Shown here: positions 1 to 12,401 of the stretch, piece by piece
Position numbering within the stretch: the first letter of the stretch is position 1
Layout of the letters: each line of letters starts with the position of its first letter
Assembly: GCF_001522545.3 (NCBI RefSeq)
Contig: NC_031776.1
Location: 25,019,995 to 25,083,994 of the forward strand
DNA from: Parus major
Taxonomy: Eukaryota; Chordata; Aves; Passeriformes; Paridae
Reading direction: 5' to 3'
DNA: 64,000 nucleotides
Program-made: the position numbers and the translations under genes
The notes under the pieces: generated by a model
The model's database searches: none
Told to the model about the DNA's origin: nothing
Seen by the model: only the letters and a program-made list of their open reading frames with translations

Positions 1-3000
1 CATTAATCTAAGGAAACTTTTGATCCTTCTTTCGATTAACACTAGCATCAGGATGCTTTTGTCCTATCTGTGCTTTGTAGATGTTTGCCATATGGATCTG
101 GAAGCATCATTCAGTAAGTAGCCCAGAATGACTGGTTATTTCAAAGAAATGTCTTCCTGTGATCCAAAGACTGTTATAGAGCTGTGGGTTAATCACTTAA
201 GTGTCCTTAACTGGATAAATGTTGTTTGTTTGACTTTTAAATTAAAAATATGAAACACTATAGGACCTGGCAGACCAGCAAAAGGTTCTGCAAAATAGTT
301 GTATGTTACAAATTATAATAATTTGAAGTCCTTCTGCAAGAACTATAATTAAATGTCCTTACAGCTCAGTACATTCTCTTTTTCATTTTTTTAATGGGAA
401 TTTTTTAATAGGCTTAGTTTCAATACTGCCTGGGCCAATCCACTACCCTGACTGATGCCTACACTTCAGTGGCATGCACTGCATGTCAAAATGAGAACAA
501 AACGTCTTTCAGGGTCTGCACTCTACTCTTCTTTGCAGTAAGAATTGGAAAGCTGGGATCTGAACAATGTCTTTTAGAAAACTTCCATTCTATTCTGATC
601 CCATTTCACTGCTAATGTTCTGGATTTGTTGAAGTGACAGTTTCATGTGTTTCATTGCTATAGTAACACTAACAAAGAAGCCTTCCTAGCTTAAAGGAAT
701 TTAGAGAAACTGAAGGAGATGGTTATATGAAAGATGAAATTGTAACTAGATATAAGGAACTTAATTTCTTCTTGAAAAAGAAAAAAAATCTTTTAGAATT
801 TTTATGAATTCTAAAACATATTTAATTCCTCTTATTTGTAGTGGTCTGATAGTCCATGTTAGAAGTGAAATAGCCATTGTCCTGGGCCCTTTCATACAAT
901 AGGAGTCTTTGCCTTGAAATACTAAGATCAGAAAAAGAAGAGTGGAACTTAATATCTACTTTTTACAAATGAGGAACGAAGGCACAAACAGATTTAGACT
1001 GAACAATAATCTCCTGAATCTATTTATCCACAAGTCTATAATTTTACTCAATAGCAGGGTGAGAAAAAGATCACAGATATTTATGCAAAGGGATGTAAAG
1101 GAAAAGCTCTTTTTCAATTTTTAGTATTTCTTGTGAAGTTTAAAGAGTGCATAGCTCTTGAAGAGTGCTGTCACTGCTACTGATAACTTAGTTTCCTGGT
1201 AATTGCTGGTAAAGACAACAATCCATGAGATGGTACTCGGAGAAGCAAAAGGTAGGAGTACAGCTCTCTCCCACCAGTTCTTTGAGGGTTCTTATGTGTA
1301 ATTTGTCTAGACTTGCTCAATTAGATGTTGTATAACATCCCCCTCAGTTCCAAATAGACTTCCAAATACCATATCACCCTTATGCAATACAAACACATCT
1401 TTGCTCAAGTACAGACAATGTTTGTCTTTTCTGTTCATTATTAGTACTACTGCATTTTCCAGCTGTTAAAAAACAGCAGTTTTGTGGACTTTCGATAAAG
1501 TACTTCTCCAAAGAATAATTCCTTCAAGCTGTCTTGGACACTTAGGATGATGTGAATCTCTTCTACTACTGCACTGAGTATAAAGACAGCTTAGGTGGGT
1601 ACTTTGTTTGGGGAGTTTTCTGAAGGCTGAAGTTCATAATTTACGCCTAGTCCCTCCATCTGCTGAGATCAGTATTACTAGTGCCTTGTTCTTATGAACA
1701 AGATCTGATTTCTTCTTTTTCTACCCAAATTACATGTACTGTAGGATGAAGACCTAAAGACCATTGTTACAATCTTTCTAAAGACAGAAAAAAAACCAAA
1801 GAGCTTTCATAACAATCAAGGATGTGTACTGGTTCCACTGAAAATTTTGGGGGCTTCTGACATTTTCTTTGTGGTTTAGTTTCCTTTTGGTTTTTAATAG
1901 AAAGTGGCTTGTATCCTCAACTTCACAGGAAATGAGTATTCCTAAAGAACTGTGAAATTTGGGTTGTAAGATAAAGAATGTTCAAGATTTATAATTTTGC
2001 ACAACCTTGCTGCTGATAAACCAATCTCATGGTATTTTATTGCAAGACACAATATTGCTTTCATTAGACACACAAAAACTTAGCAAGAAGAAAAGAAAAT
2101 TACTCCAGTGCTACTATGATGAGATGAAGATATAACAAGCCAACAGAACAGAAAGTGTGAGAAAAGCCTTCCTATTCAACTTTAGATGTTGATTTTTTCA
2201 AATAAGAGAGGAACTTGGAAATTAATCTGAAAATAAATGAGATCATAATAATAAGTTTATCTTATTCAGCTTCCATGTCTCACTATAATGTGCAGTGCCT
2301 TCAGGAGATAAGTAGGGTAGTATTTATCCTAAATGCAATTCAGGTTTATCATGAGAACAGATTGCTTTGCCTTATATCCTTTCCAGCCAGCTTCATGGTG
2401 GCGAAGATAAATCAGCTCATAATATCAGTACCAAAGGATTTTCCTTTCCTCCGTTTTATTGACAAATATTTTTTTTTACAAGACAGACCAACATGTGAAA
2501 TCAATCCACACGCATGACAATCCCTCATGTAATGACAGAAGGATGAGAAACAGCCATTAATCTCTCCTTGTCACAGCCAAGGACTATGCAAAACAATTTT
2601 AGAAAGGAAAAAGAAATGCCAGCAGGTCTGGGGAAAGAAGGAGATCAAACCTACCTCAAATTAAGAATAACGCAGACAGAAGACTGGGTGTTATCTCACC
2701 TGTGTGAGTTGTGTTGAAATTGTTGCAGTTAATTAGATTACTCCAATCCAGAATCCATAGCAATGCCTTTATATGACACCAAGTTAGAATGTCCTATCAG
2801 TCAAATACACTCCCTGCAGTGAAGTCAATTCCAATTTATAAGGGCAGTGCAAAATGTGCTACAGAAGTTTTCTTCTTGAGTATTTATTTTCTTCATCACA
2901 GTCTCACTTCTTGTTCAGTATTTACCTCATATTTATGTAGTTTAGTAATGAGCACATCAGGGACGAATGTTCAACTCATAGAAAATAGCTTTGTCAGGAA

Positions 3001-5199
3001 TACTTAAAATTTTGGGAACAAGAAAAAATGTTTTTTTTCTGGCTTTGCCTTTCTCAATGTTATCAACCCATGCTACATCCTTAAGTGAACAACATTCACT
3101 TTGAGGTGTAAGTTTTTTAATATAATGTTGAGGATTGGGCTGATTCACGATAGGTGAAGGTTAAAACTTGCATTGTGGGCACCCATCACCCCCTGTGGAA
3201 ATGCCCTTCACAGGACATGCTGAGACAGTTTCTGCAGCTTCTCACACATGCTCCCCTGCATTCATATGCACATGCATGGTAGGAAGCTGTTCTGTATTAG
3301 CAAGAACAGAACACAATCTTTGGACTCAATTAGGACACAGTCAAGGTGTTGGATACAACAGTGTTTTTCAGGTTTAGCGTGGAATACAATAGGAACAACT
3401 TCCCCCACCAATGGATTAGTAATAGCAGACATTGACAGAAAAATTGCAATTGAAATCATGTTAGTAGATGACCTTATTGTAGAAGTCTGACTAGAGATCT
3501 AAGATTGTTTTTTGCAACTGTCCTCAAGACCAGAAGAAGAAAACAGGGTAACATATGGATGAGACACTGAAGATGCAACCAAAGTGAAAGGAGGATGAAA
3601 TAAGCAGAAACAGCAACAAAGAACAGCCACATCCAGGGTATAAGTGTTGGACTCAAGAGCAGGAGGAAGATTAGGAAAGTCAGGGCTGGAATAAGTTTCT
3701 CTGAGACCTGTTCAGGGTAAGGCCATTATAAACTTTTAGCTTCTTCATTTAAGTTGATGCTGTGAGCTTCAAGAATTTCTTTGTAGAAGTCTGTTTAGCT
3801 CTGAATAAGCTAAATCTAAAACAAACAATTGCAATGAGGTTAATGAAGTTATCAACAAGCAGAGAGAAATACTGTACTGCAGTATTTGGATATGTCATAG
3901 TGGTAAGAGACAAGTTGAAACTTTTTTATTACTGAAGCTTTCAAAATTCCTGGTCTTTACCAGCAGAACTCCATTTTCATTCCAGCTTTGTAAACATTTT
4001 ATTATTTCCAGGTCCAAGAATTTACTCACCAGCACATTTAAAGCTAGACAAAGGGCATACATATACTTTTATCTGTAAATCCCCAAAGTCATTATAGCTT
4101 AAATTAAAGAATCCAAATATTGATTAAAACATTAAATGCAAAGATAACTGTGACACATCTATGCAGAGATGCCATGTGCCTTCAAACTGCATCTCTCAGT
4201 GACTAGTAACACTGTCAGTAAATCTCTTTCACAGTTTAGAGTTTAAGAGCTCTTCATAAACTTGAAAAGACTTTTCCTTTATTAAAGTGAAGTGCTTTAG
4301 ATGGCCTCTGTATTTTGTGAATTTTTAAAGTAATGTAAAGAATGACTATTATGGTTTGTAATGCCTTAACAAACAGGAAATTGGATATTAAAGAAGATGC
4401 AAGTAAGGTAAGCCAAACTCAGAGCTTCTAAGAAAACTATGATTTATTCCTTTGTTTCTCACCATCCATCATCAACACTCACCCTTGAAGGGTCCAGTCC
4501 TTCAGAGGTTTAAATAAACAAAGCTCCACAGGCTTCAGTGCAGTTATGCTAATTTACAGCATGATCTGTTCCCTTAGTTTTTATTTCTCTGAGTGTGTGA
4601 AGCACCCAGGAATGCTGGCAATACTTTGCTGTGACTCATTATTCATCATTTATCTACACTGAACTGTCTTTTTCATCTATTAGTCTTTAAATATTCTAAG
4701 CCTTTCCTTATCTACCCACGCTTTTCCTGCTATTTACCTTTCCTCTCACATCAGCAACTACCTCTGTCATCTTGTTATCCATACTCTAATTTTCTAGACC
4801 AAATCTCTACACTGGTATTACAAGTGTTCCAGATGCTTAACACAAAAAAAATCAAATTAATTTTCTTATTAGCAAAAAATTGGATTTTTATAAGTCTAAT
4901 TATTCTGGCCTATTAATATGCTGCTGATCCAGCATCCAAGTTCCTTCTGTTAAACAAAGGTTATGTCACTCCTAAGAAATACCACTACAGTGAGAAATGT
5001 AATCTCACTAGTTTTGTGTACCACTTTTGATAGTGACCAGTACCTTTAGTTCAGGGAAAAATATGATGCCTGCAAGGTAGAAAGGTCTGTCCAGAAGTAG
5101 AGTCTTCAAATCTTTTCTGACTGGGAAGTGTTTTTTGTCTTTTTGCGCTCCATTAACTGGAGATAAAGCAGCAGTGTTTGTGCAGAACGAGCAATCCAT
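1..5199. other. Unique AT-rich non-coding DNA
   Basis: No gene, RNA gene or recognisable mobile element is visible. Open frames are at most about 100 codons, lie on both strands and show no family motif. Only short A or T runs are present, for example near 780 and 2470. A pyrimidine-rich stretch covers about 4660-4800. It could be intergenic or intronic. Confidence 0.6.
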
Positions 5200-5480
5200 T
5201 TCCACACGCTCTGTCAGCCCCAAGGCACCAGCCAAGGAACACACAGAATCCAGCCTAAAACCCACCTTGCAGGCAGTAGAATGAAGCCTCCCAAAGCAGG
5301 TGATGCAGACAGGGCTGGAGGCACACGCTCAGGTAGACAGGAGCACCAGCAGCTGGGAAATTCTGCAGGGTGCAAACAGGCCAGCATTGCAGCACAGAGT
5401 GAAGAGCAGCTTCTGAGAGTAAAGCCACCACAACAGGGACAGCAGCCAGAGCCCAGGCTTCTGCCTCCTGCTGAAAGTAC
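5200..5480. other. GC-richer unique patch
   Basis: This patch is clearly richer in G and C than its surroundings, with many CAG, CCA and GCC words. It is open in two overlapping antiparallel frames (5214-5510 minus and 5281-5490 plus), as expected when stop codons are rare in GC-rich DNA. The translations are low-complexity and resemble no protein I know. It may be an old exon, a regulatory element or a decayed repeat. I cannot tell which. Confidence 0.35.
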
Positions 5481-8400
5481 CAGGTTATGAGAACTTTTCC
5501 TGCTCTTCATCTGTAATAGACTGCCTGGATTTATCTGCCTTTCAGCCTGTCACATAAAGCCATCCTGCCTAAAGGATCTGCAACTCTTCTTGTTGGCAGT
5601 GTTTAGTGGCACTTGTTTTGCACTCCTCAGAGTGTGGATCCATTGGGAGGAATCCAATGGCACCTGAAGAGGTGTAATCTCTCTTATGTCCCTTCATGGC
5701 CAGCGCATCCCAGAAGTGTCACTCTTGCAGTGTAACCACTAAAACAGCTACTTTCCCTGCTCCAGCATATTCCTCTTCACATTCCTCAGACTCAGGGGGT
5801 CAAATTCAGTGCATCTGTCCAGGGACATCAGGCTAAGATGCTTTCCAGAGCTTAGTGATTTTCCAGTGATTTTTGCAGCTGGATAATGTTTTTTTGTTTA
5901 TGTCCTAGCCAGTAGGTCTCCCTTATCTTCCAGATTACAAACTCCTTTTGTTGCAAAAGTCACATATGCTGGACTAGAAATTATTGTCACCCTGAAATGG
6001 CAAAAAGCCAAATTTCATCACTTTGGTACTTCAGTTCCTGTGCGAGAAATAATTCTGATAAAGTTAAATATTTTTTTTCATCCTTTTGGGTTTTTTTCTT
6101 TTTAAATGAGAGGTTGCTCCACGGTTATCATTGTTACAAATAATCCTGTTAAACTTTAGGGCAGCTGGATGCACTTGCTTACCCTCTGCATTTTACTTTC
6201 CACTGTAAATGAAATGCTTTTTTCCCCTTGTGGGAATGCCAGTGTAGTGTGTACTATCTTAGAGTACAAGGCTTAGAAGAGCAACAGTAATTGGCATTTC
6301 TTCCAGAGAAATGTAAAATAAGCTTTCCTTCTTGGTTTATAGGACATAAATAGAAAATAAGGAGAAATAGAGCTTCCTCTCTGCCATTAAGACAGAGTGG
6401 ACTCTCCAGTTAATGTGAGCTTCATGTCAAATCAAAATCAAACAAAAGAGGAAAGCTGAGCTTTCTTAGTCCCCATGGTACACTTGTTGATTGTGTTTTA
6501 AAATTATCTAGGCTGACCCAAAAGCAATAAGGACAATTGAGAAACAATAGTTTAGTTCTGTTAAGATCAAGACACATGGTCACTTACCAGCATGCTTTCA
6601 GTGCCTCCCTTCAGGGTATCTGGCCCTCAGGTAACTTACAGCACCATTATGCATCAACACTTAGCCAGAGTATTGTGACAATGTCTCCACACAGTGAAGA
6701 ATTAGGACAGCCCAGTAAGAAGGGTAATCACCAGTTCACACTCTTCTGTAAACAGTCATCCTTTGGTCATGGACAAAACTATCATGACTGGGGAGATTTT
6801 ACCTAATTTATCTTACTACCAACTGATCTGAATAATTACCAATTTGAGTATCAAGGAGGTGTTCAGTACCAACAATTAAAGGCTTTGGGAGGAACCTTTC
6901 CTGGATCAGCATGTTCATTTATCCACAGAGAAACTGTTTAAGCAAGAAGAGAATTTTTTTACACTAAATAGCTAAATCTAAAGGAAAAAACCTGGCATCC
7001 ATTATTTTTTTCCTTTTTGTAATGGAGCCCAGCCCAAAATGCAAGAGCATGGTCTGAGAATCCCCTTCACCCTGAAGGGATGTGCATGAGTAGCATGGGT
7101 GGCACAGAGACACACTTGGATGCATGGATGGCCAGCCAATTGTTTCTGTGAGATAGGTCTTGGAATGTGTACAGACTTTTGTGATTTTCCATGGAAGAAA
7201 AGTTATTGTCTAAGCAACACTTTTCAATATACCACTTTTATCACTGAATGTCTAAATTCTACCTCTGTTCCACTTGGAAAGTCATGATCCTAAGGGCTGG
7301 TACATAAACCATGATATTAAATTGCAGTTTGAAACTACAATGAGCTTTGCAAGCAGATTTGCCACTTTTCAGAATAATATGACTGCAGTTTTAGCATACT
7401 TAAAAAATACCATAATGTAACATTATTTTAAGAGTTCCCTTTCCTTTTATGAAACTGAGTTAAACTCATCAGCACCTATTCATTGGCAAAGAAAAATAAA
7501 CAAAGACAATACAGCTTTAGCCTATTTAATCTCAATTTCTCCTCTGTCTTCCACTTATGCAGCACTAAAGGACTGATCTGATGCCTATTAAAGTCAATGA
7601 CAAATCTGCAACTGATTTTGAATAGAGCAAAACTGGGTCCAAAAGTTCCCAGAAGTTTCTTCTGCCTAGGTGAACAAGTGCACTTCACATGAAGTGCTGT
7701 CAGCACATGAGGCACTGCTCAAACATTAACCATGCAGCTTGTAAGTGCATCTTCTCCTCTGAGTGACAGAGACAGCCATCCTCTCTGCAAGGCAGCCAGT
7801 CTGAAATGACAGCATGAGACATGAGCATGAGGGCTGCTGTGTCCTAGGAAGCCATTTTATTCTCTTTGCTGTAACATTTCTTAATTATTTGCATAAGGAA
7901 AATGCTCCCTCTGGTTGTCCACTGACAGGAATAAGTATCTGTTCTTTGCTGCTCCAATCAAAGCACTTACCCATGCATTCATCTATCAGAAACTTCCAGG
8001 AGGGACTGTTCACATGCTAAACCCCATTTATATAGATTAGATGTGGATGGTGACTAAGATTGACACATGGGGAATACTAGAATGCATTTCTAATAATAGT
8101 AATGTTTTACTCTACAGTACATAGGTATATCAAAAGTAAAGCATTGAACAATATTGAGGTTGATCGCCTTCTTGTTTTTCTGGAATTTTGTCATAGTAGG
8201 AGCAATTAATGGAACTAAGTTTTCTTTTCCTCTGAAGTTAAATACTATTTCTTTTTTGTTCCTTTAATTATGGGGGATCTTTCCACTAGGCAAAGCAACC
8301 TAAACTCGTGTTTGGGGTCTGTCTAGAGTAGGATAACCAAGAAAATATGTACATTTAGCTTCAGTTCTTGAAACCTTACAGTACACCATGGAAGAGCTGA

Positions 8401-9439
8401 CAACATGACAAGTACTGACTGGAAGGACAGAGCACCAGAGCCTTCCACAGAAACTGCAGGAAAACTTAGAACTTATCATTGAGAGAAGAGACATGGGGAA
8501 AAAATAATGTGGAATTCCCTTGGGGCATTTCTTATGATACTTCAGAAACAACAAAGCAACACTGATGTTTCTGTTGCCAGGGAATGATATGCTAGCCCTG
8601 TCCAGAAGCACATCTGCAGGAGTAGTCACCCTCCACAACAAATGCCAGTAACAGAACCTGTTAAAATCCCCTCTGGTGAGCAGCATCTATAAAGTGCTGT
8701 ATAACCTACTTTTAGCTATTCCAGGCAGTTTCCAGTACAGATTTTCATGTGGAGAGTACAATGCACCATAATAGGGAGGACAGCTGAAGTAGTCATCCTG
8801 TAGGAGCTCAAAAAGCAAAGTTTAGAAGGCATATCTGGATCCATGCTCAGCAGTGGAAACAAGTTCCATTTTTTGCCTTGTTAGTCAGTCTATGAACAAT
8901 CACTGCAGCTAGTAAAACATAAGCTGGAGGAAAGAGTACCTGTGCAATAATGATTGAGAGAACAAGAAGAGCACTAAGATAAATTCTGCACAGAATCAAT
9001 ACTGGCAGTGTTCATCTGTAGCAGAGACGGGAAGAGGAGAATTTGAGAACCACCTGCTGCATATCTTACACAGAAACCAGTGCTCTAAAAGTAAGGGTGA
9101 ATCAATATCAGTGTGCATCCTTATGAGTCAACAAGGGTTCATATTTTTGTTGTCAGGGAAATTCCTTGGATGGGTAAACCTGTGGAATTGGAGGCATTAC
9201 TGAGAAAAATGTGAGTTGTGAAAGACAAGATAGAATCATAAATTAAACAAGAGGTTCTAGAAATAAATATGCCCTCAAAGCTGCCACTATGACTAATTCA
9301 GCATTATAAGTACACAACACAAAGCCTGTCTTTATTAGAGCCTGGCATCATAAACCAGCAGGAATTTTAGATGCAATAAAAAAAAAAAAACAGAGGGCAT
9401 GCAGTGAATTTTAAAAGCCAGAGTACAGTATGGGACTGA
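5481..9439. other. Unique non-coding DNA
   Basis: No supported gene or repeat. The longest frame is 128 codons on the minus strand (8300-8686); it has no domain, signal peptide or repeat that I recognise. A small perfect inverted repeat with 8-bp arms and a 2-base spacer lies at 7680-7697. Confidence 0.6.
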
Positions 9440-9740
9440 TCTGAGGCAGAGGCATTGGCAGGAGTCCCTGACCAACAACTGAAGTTGGCAGAAGAGGCAT
9501 TTGATGCCTCTCAGCAGTTGTGTGTAGCAACAGGTGGAGCAGGGAGGAAGAACAGGCTTTTGAATACTGCTCAAAGTGGCCAGCCTGGGCTCCATTCCTG
9601 GCTGCAGCCCAGCAGGCATCTCCCTGCCCAGTGTCCTTTCCCTTGGCCCTGCTGTAACCCCAAAGCCATCTTCTGTCCGCTCCTCCCAGGTTTTGCTGGC
9701 AGCGCTTTGGAAGTCACTCGGCACAGCAGAGTGCTGAATC
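9440..9740. other. GC-richer unique patch
   Basis: This stretch is rich in CAG, CCC and GGC words and is open on both strands (9335-9724 minus and 9455-9745 plus). The paired open frames look like a composition effect. The predicted peptides are rich in proline, cysteine, glutamine and leucine and match no family I recognise. A decayed repeat or regulatory DNA is possible. Confidence 0.35.
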
Positions 9741-10332
9741 CCTGAGCCTTCAAGGAAACTTGTAGGACCCTGGAGTCAGAGGTTGCTCAGCAGGTTTGTT
9801 GTAGAACAGATCAATTACAAAGGTAATATATTTACCCTTTTCTGTCAGAAACAGAGTAGAAAGAAAGAAATGCATGAGGCACAAAATGTTACAGGATTGG
9901 AGGAATTGTTTCTTCATGTTCTGTGGATTCTCTCTGCTTTGAAATTTATAAAATAACTGGCATAATCAAATACCATAAATACTCAGCAAACACACATATT
10001 AAAGCATAGAATCACAGAACACATTGCACAGAAAAAAACTCAGTGTCTGGATATTTTAATCTCTCTTCTCAGTGACTGGTACTGGACAAAACTCAACAAA
10101 ATCAAACTTTGTCTCTCTTCTTCTAGTTATGAATACCTACTGGAGACTCAAATAATCCACCTCTTTCTACTCTGGAACCTGTGAATTGTTCTTTGCTGTA
10201 TTTAATTTCCCTGGAAACCTCTTTCTTTCTAAGCATTGTGGATCAGGAAAGATAAACTTTTGCAACATTTGGAATCTCTTTAAATTCCATTACTGCTTTC
10301 CAAATTTCTCTGGAACTATTCCACACAAGCAG
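9741..10332. other. Unique AT-rich DNA
   Basis: Nothing supported. A short match to the start of an antisense CR1 3' end (words resembling ATAGAATCACAGAA near 10006) is not followed by any further CR1-like sequence, so it is not called. Confidence 0.5.
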
Positions 10333-10377
10333 CAAAAAGTAAAAAAAAAGTAAAAAAAAGTAAAAAAAGTAAAAAAA
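10333..10377 (+). repeat. GTAAAAAAA-type imperfect minisatellite
   Basis: The dinucleotide GT is followed repeatedly by runs of A of slightly different length (about nine, eight, seven and seven). This gives four to five units of 9 to 11 bases, consistent with an A-tract that expanded by replication slippage together with the GT between tracts. Confidence 0.9.
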
Positions 10378-11884
10378 TCTGCTTCGTCACTTCTTCCAAG
10401 CAGCAAATAAACTGCAAGCAGATTTCCTATCCACAAAAAACACATTTCCAAGGTAGCATAAGGAGTCTTTTAAGAACATCATCTAATTCTGCAGCAAAAA
10501 CCTTTCATCAATCTGTTGCTCAGGGCACGTATGAAGATTTTATTAACTAGTGTTTTAGCTCGGTTTTCAAGGTGGGATCTGATTGAAGATCTCTCTGGAT
10601 TTCCCAAAGACTCTTGCAATTCTGCCATGTTTGGCTTTCCTTAATTACCACCTACACAAATGCAATGCAGTAAAATCCAATAGCTCCTCATTACTGCTAC
10701 TTGTACTTCTCCTGGTTTTTTCTCATCCATCTTATGTCTTTTCTCACAGAGTGGCCACTGAAGACATAATTGTGCATCCATACTCTGCCAAGACAATAAC
10801 TTAAACAATTAATAATGCAATTCACATATTTTTCTCCCACAACTAATATTTTTTTGATTATGCAGAAATGTCTCAACCCCCTAACCACATCCATTCAAGC
10901 TTAGTTATTCTTAAGCATGTATACAATCATATTGTAATCAATCTGATTATTCATCTGTTTTTAATTAACTGCATAAGTGATTGCAAGATATGGGTCTATG
11001 CATATAAATCCTTTTCTCTGCCTGTAAAAATAACGAAAATAATAGAGTTGCTGAGCATCACAGCTACTGCATTTATCTCAGCTGTTTAAACAGTAGCCAG
11101 CATTGAGTCAGGAAATAAGTACATATACAGAAAAATTCATGTCAGCAAAACAATGGTACCTTGATCTACACAGTGCTATTGTAATCAAAAAAATGGTCCC
11201 TTATAATTTTGTGGGTTTAACATCATAAACTAATAATACTGTGTTTTTTAATACTATTAACTTAATAAATAAGATTTTTTTCAGTGGTTTTGTTGTTGGG
11301 TTTTAAAAACTATTTTTCATTAATCATTGCTGTTGCTACAAGCCAGTCTGGGGTATTGTGAATGGCCCAGCAGTGGCATCCTAGTGAAGACCTACCTGTG
11401 CTTTACTGGGTTTAATATAATATGAAAAACAGAATGCAAGTGTATAAATCAAGAGTACTACTATGTATAACATTCCAGATCAAAAGAAGCACTATGGAGT
11501 TAAAAGAGGTCCCCAGAATGGCAGTTAGATTTACTATGAAAACTAATTTGCAAAGAATGAAAAACACTAGGCTTGCTTATCTTAAAGAGATTAATAAGAC
11601 AGGCTGCCAAAAAAAAAGCATATGCACTCATAAATGAAGCACTGGAAACTTAAGTGTAAAACAAAAGCATCAGTCTTTAGGTTTCAAGGAAAGCAATTGC
11701 AGAAGAAAAAAATATTTTGAATAAGAAAGACAAATTGTTGTGTTAGAAGGAAGGTTCTGCACCTTTACTCGCCAAATCAATAAACAGTGACACTCATCAC
11801 TACAAGTTACATTGGTACCAATATAGCTCTGAGGAAGAAAAGGTCATTTACTCATAAAAATATACAGAGCTACTGCAGAGAAGT

Positions 11885-11906
11885 TGGGGGGGCTGGGTGG
11901 GGGGTG
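11885..11906 (+). other. Putative G-quadruplex motif
   Basis: Runs of seven, three, six and two G are separated by one or two bases. Splitting the longest runs provides four tracts of three G with very short loops, which fits the usual G-quadruplex pattern on the plus strand. No nearby gene suggests a function. Confidence 0.6.
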
Positions 11907-12357
11907 GAAATTCCACTAAAAAAACAAACAAAATCAATCAAAAACTTACCTCATGCTTCAGAGTTAAATGAATTCCAAGGCAGCCCTGATTAGGATGGTT
12001 GCGAACTATTCCTCCTCTGCCAAGCATAAGATTTCTCATACTTTTCTTTATAACATTCAGAGCTGCCCACTGTCAGCCAAGGACCTGATTCATAATTCCC
12101 AGCTTTCTTTATGTTGCAGATATTCTTATCACACACTTACTCCAAACCACTACCATCAAAGAAAATGTTTCATGAAAGAATATTTTTTCATTCTGTTGCT
12201 CACAGAAAATAGAAGTTAAAGGAAGAAAAATCTCAGGTGAACAGACCATCTTATTTTTTCTCTATAACTCATTTTTCTGTGTCAGCTTTTGGACTGTTTT
12301 CAGAAAGATTTAGAAGAGAGAAGTGCATTTCACATACACACAAAAATGAGGAAGCCA

Positions 12358-12401
12358 CTTACTATATTACTAGTACCAAACTTACTATATTACAAGTACC
12401 A
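12358..12401. repeat. Two-copy tandem duplication, unit about 23 bp
   Basis: The 21-base blocks at 12358-12378 and 12381-12401 differ at a single position (T in the first copy, A in the second) and are separated by two A. This is a young local duplication. Confidence 0.85.

Noticed and set aside
7680..7697. 8-bp inverted repeat as a functional site
   Set aside because: Short perfect inverted repeats of this size are expected by chance in 64 kb.
8300..8686. 128-codon minus-strand frame
   Set aside because: No recognisable motif, no supporting splice or promoter context, and AT-rich surroundings typical of non-coding DNA.
9335..9745. Antiparallel open frames in a GC-rich patch, possible exon
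   Set aside because: Both strands are open because of GC composition; there is no convincing splice-site pair and no known domain.
10006..10060. Possible antisense CR1 3' end starting with ATAGAATCACAGAA
   Set aside because: The match stops after the first dozen or so bases and the usual following CR1 words are absent.
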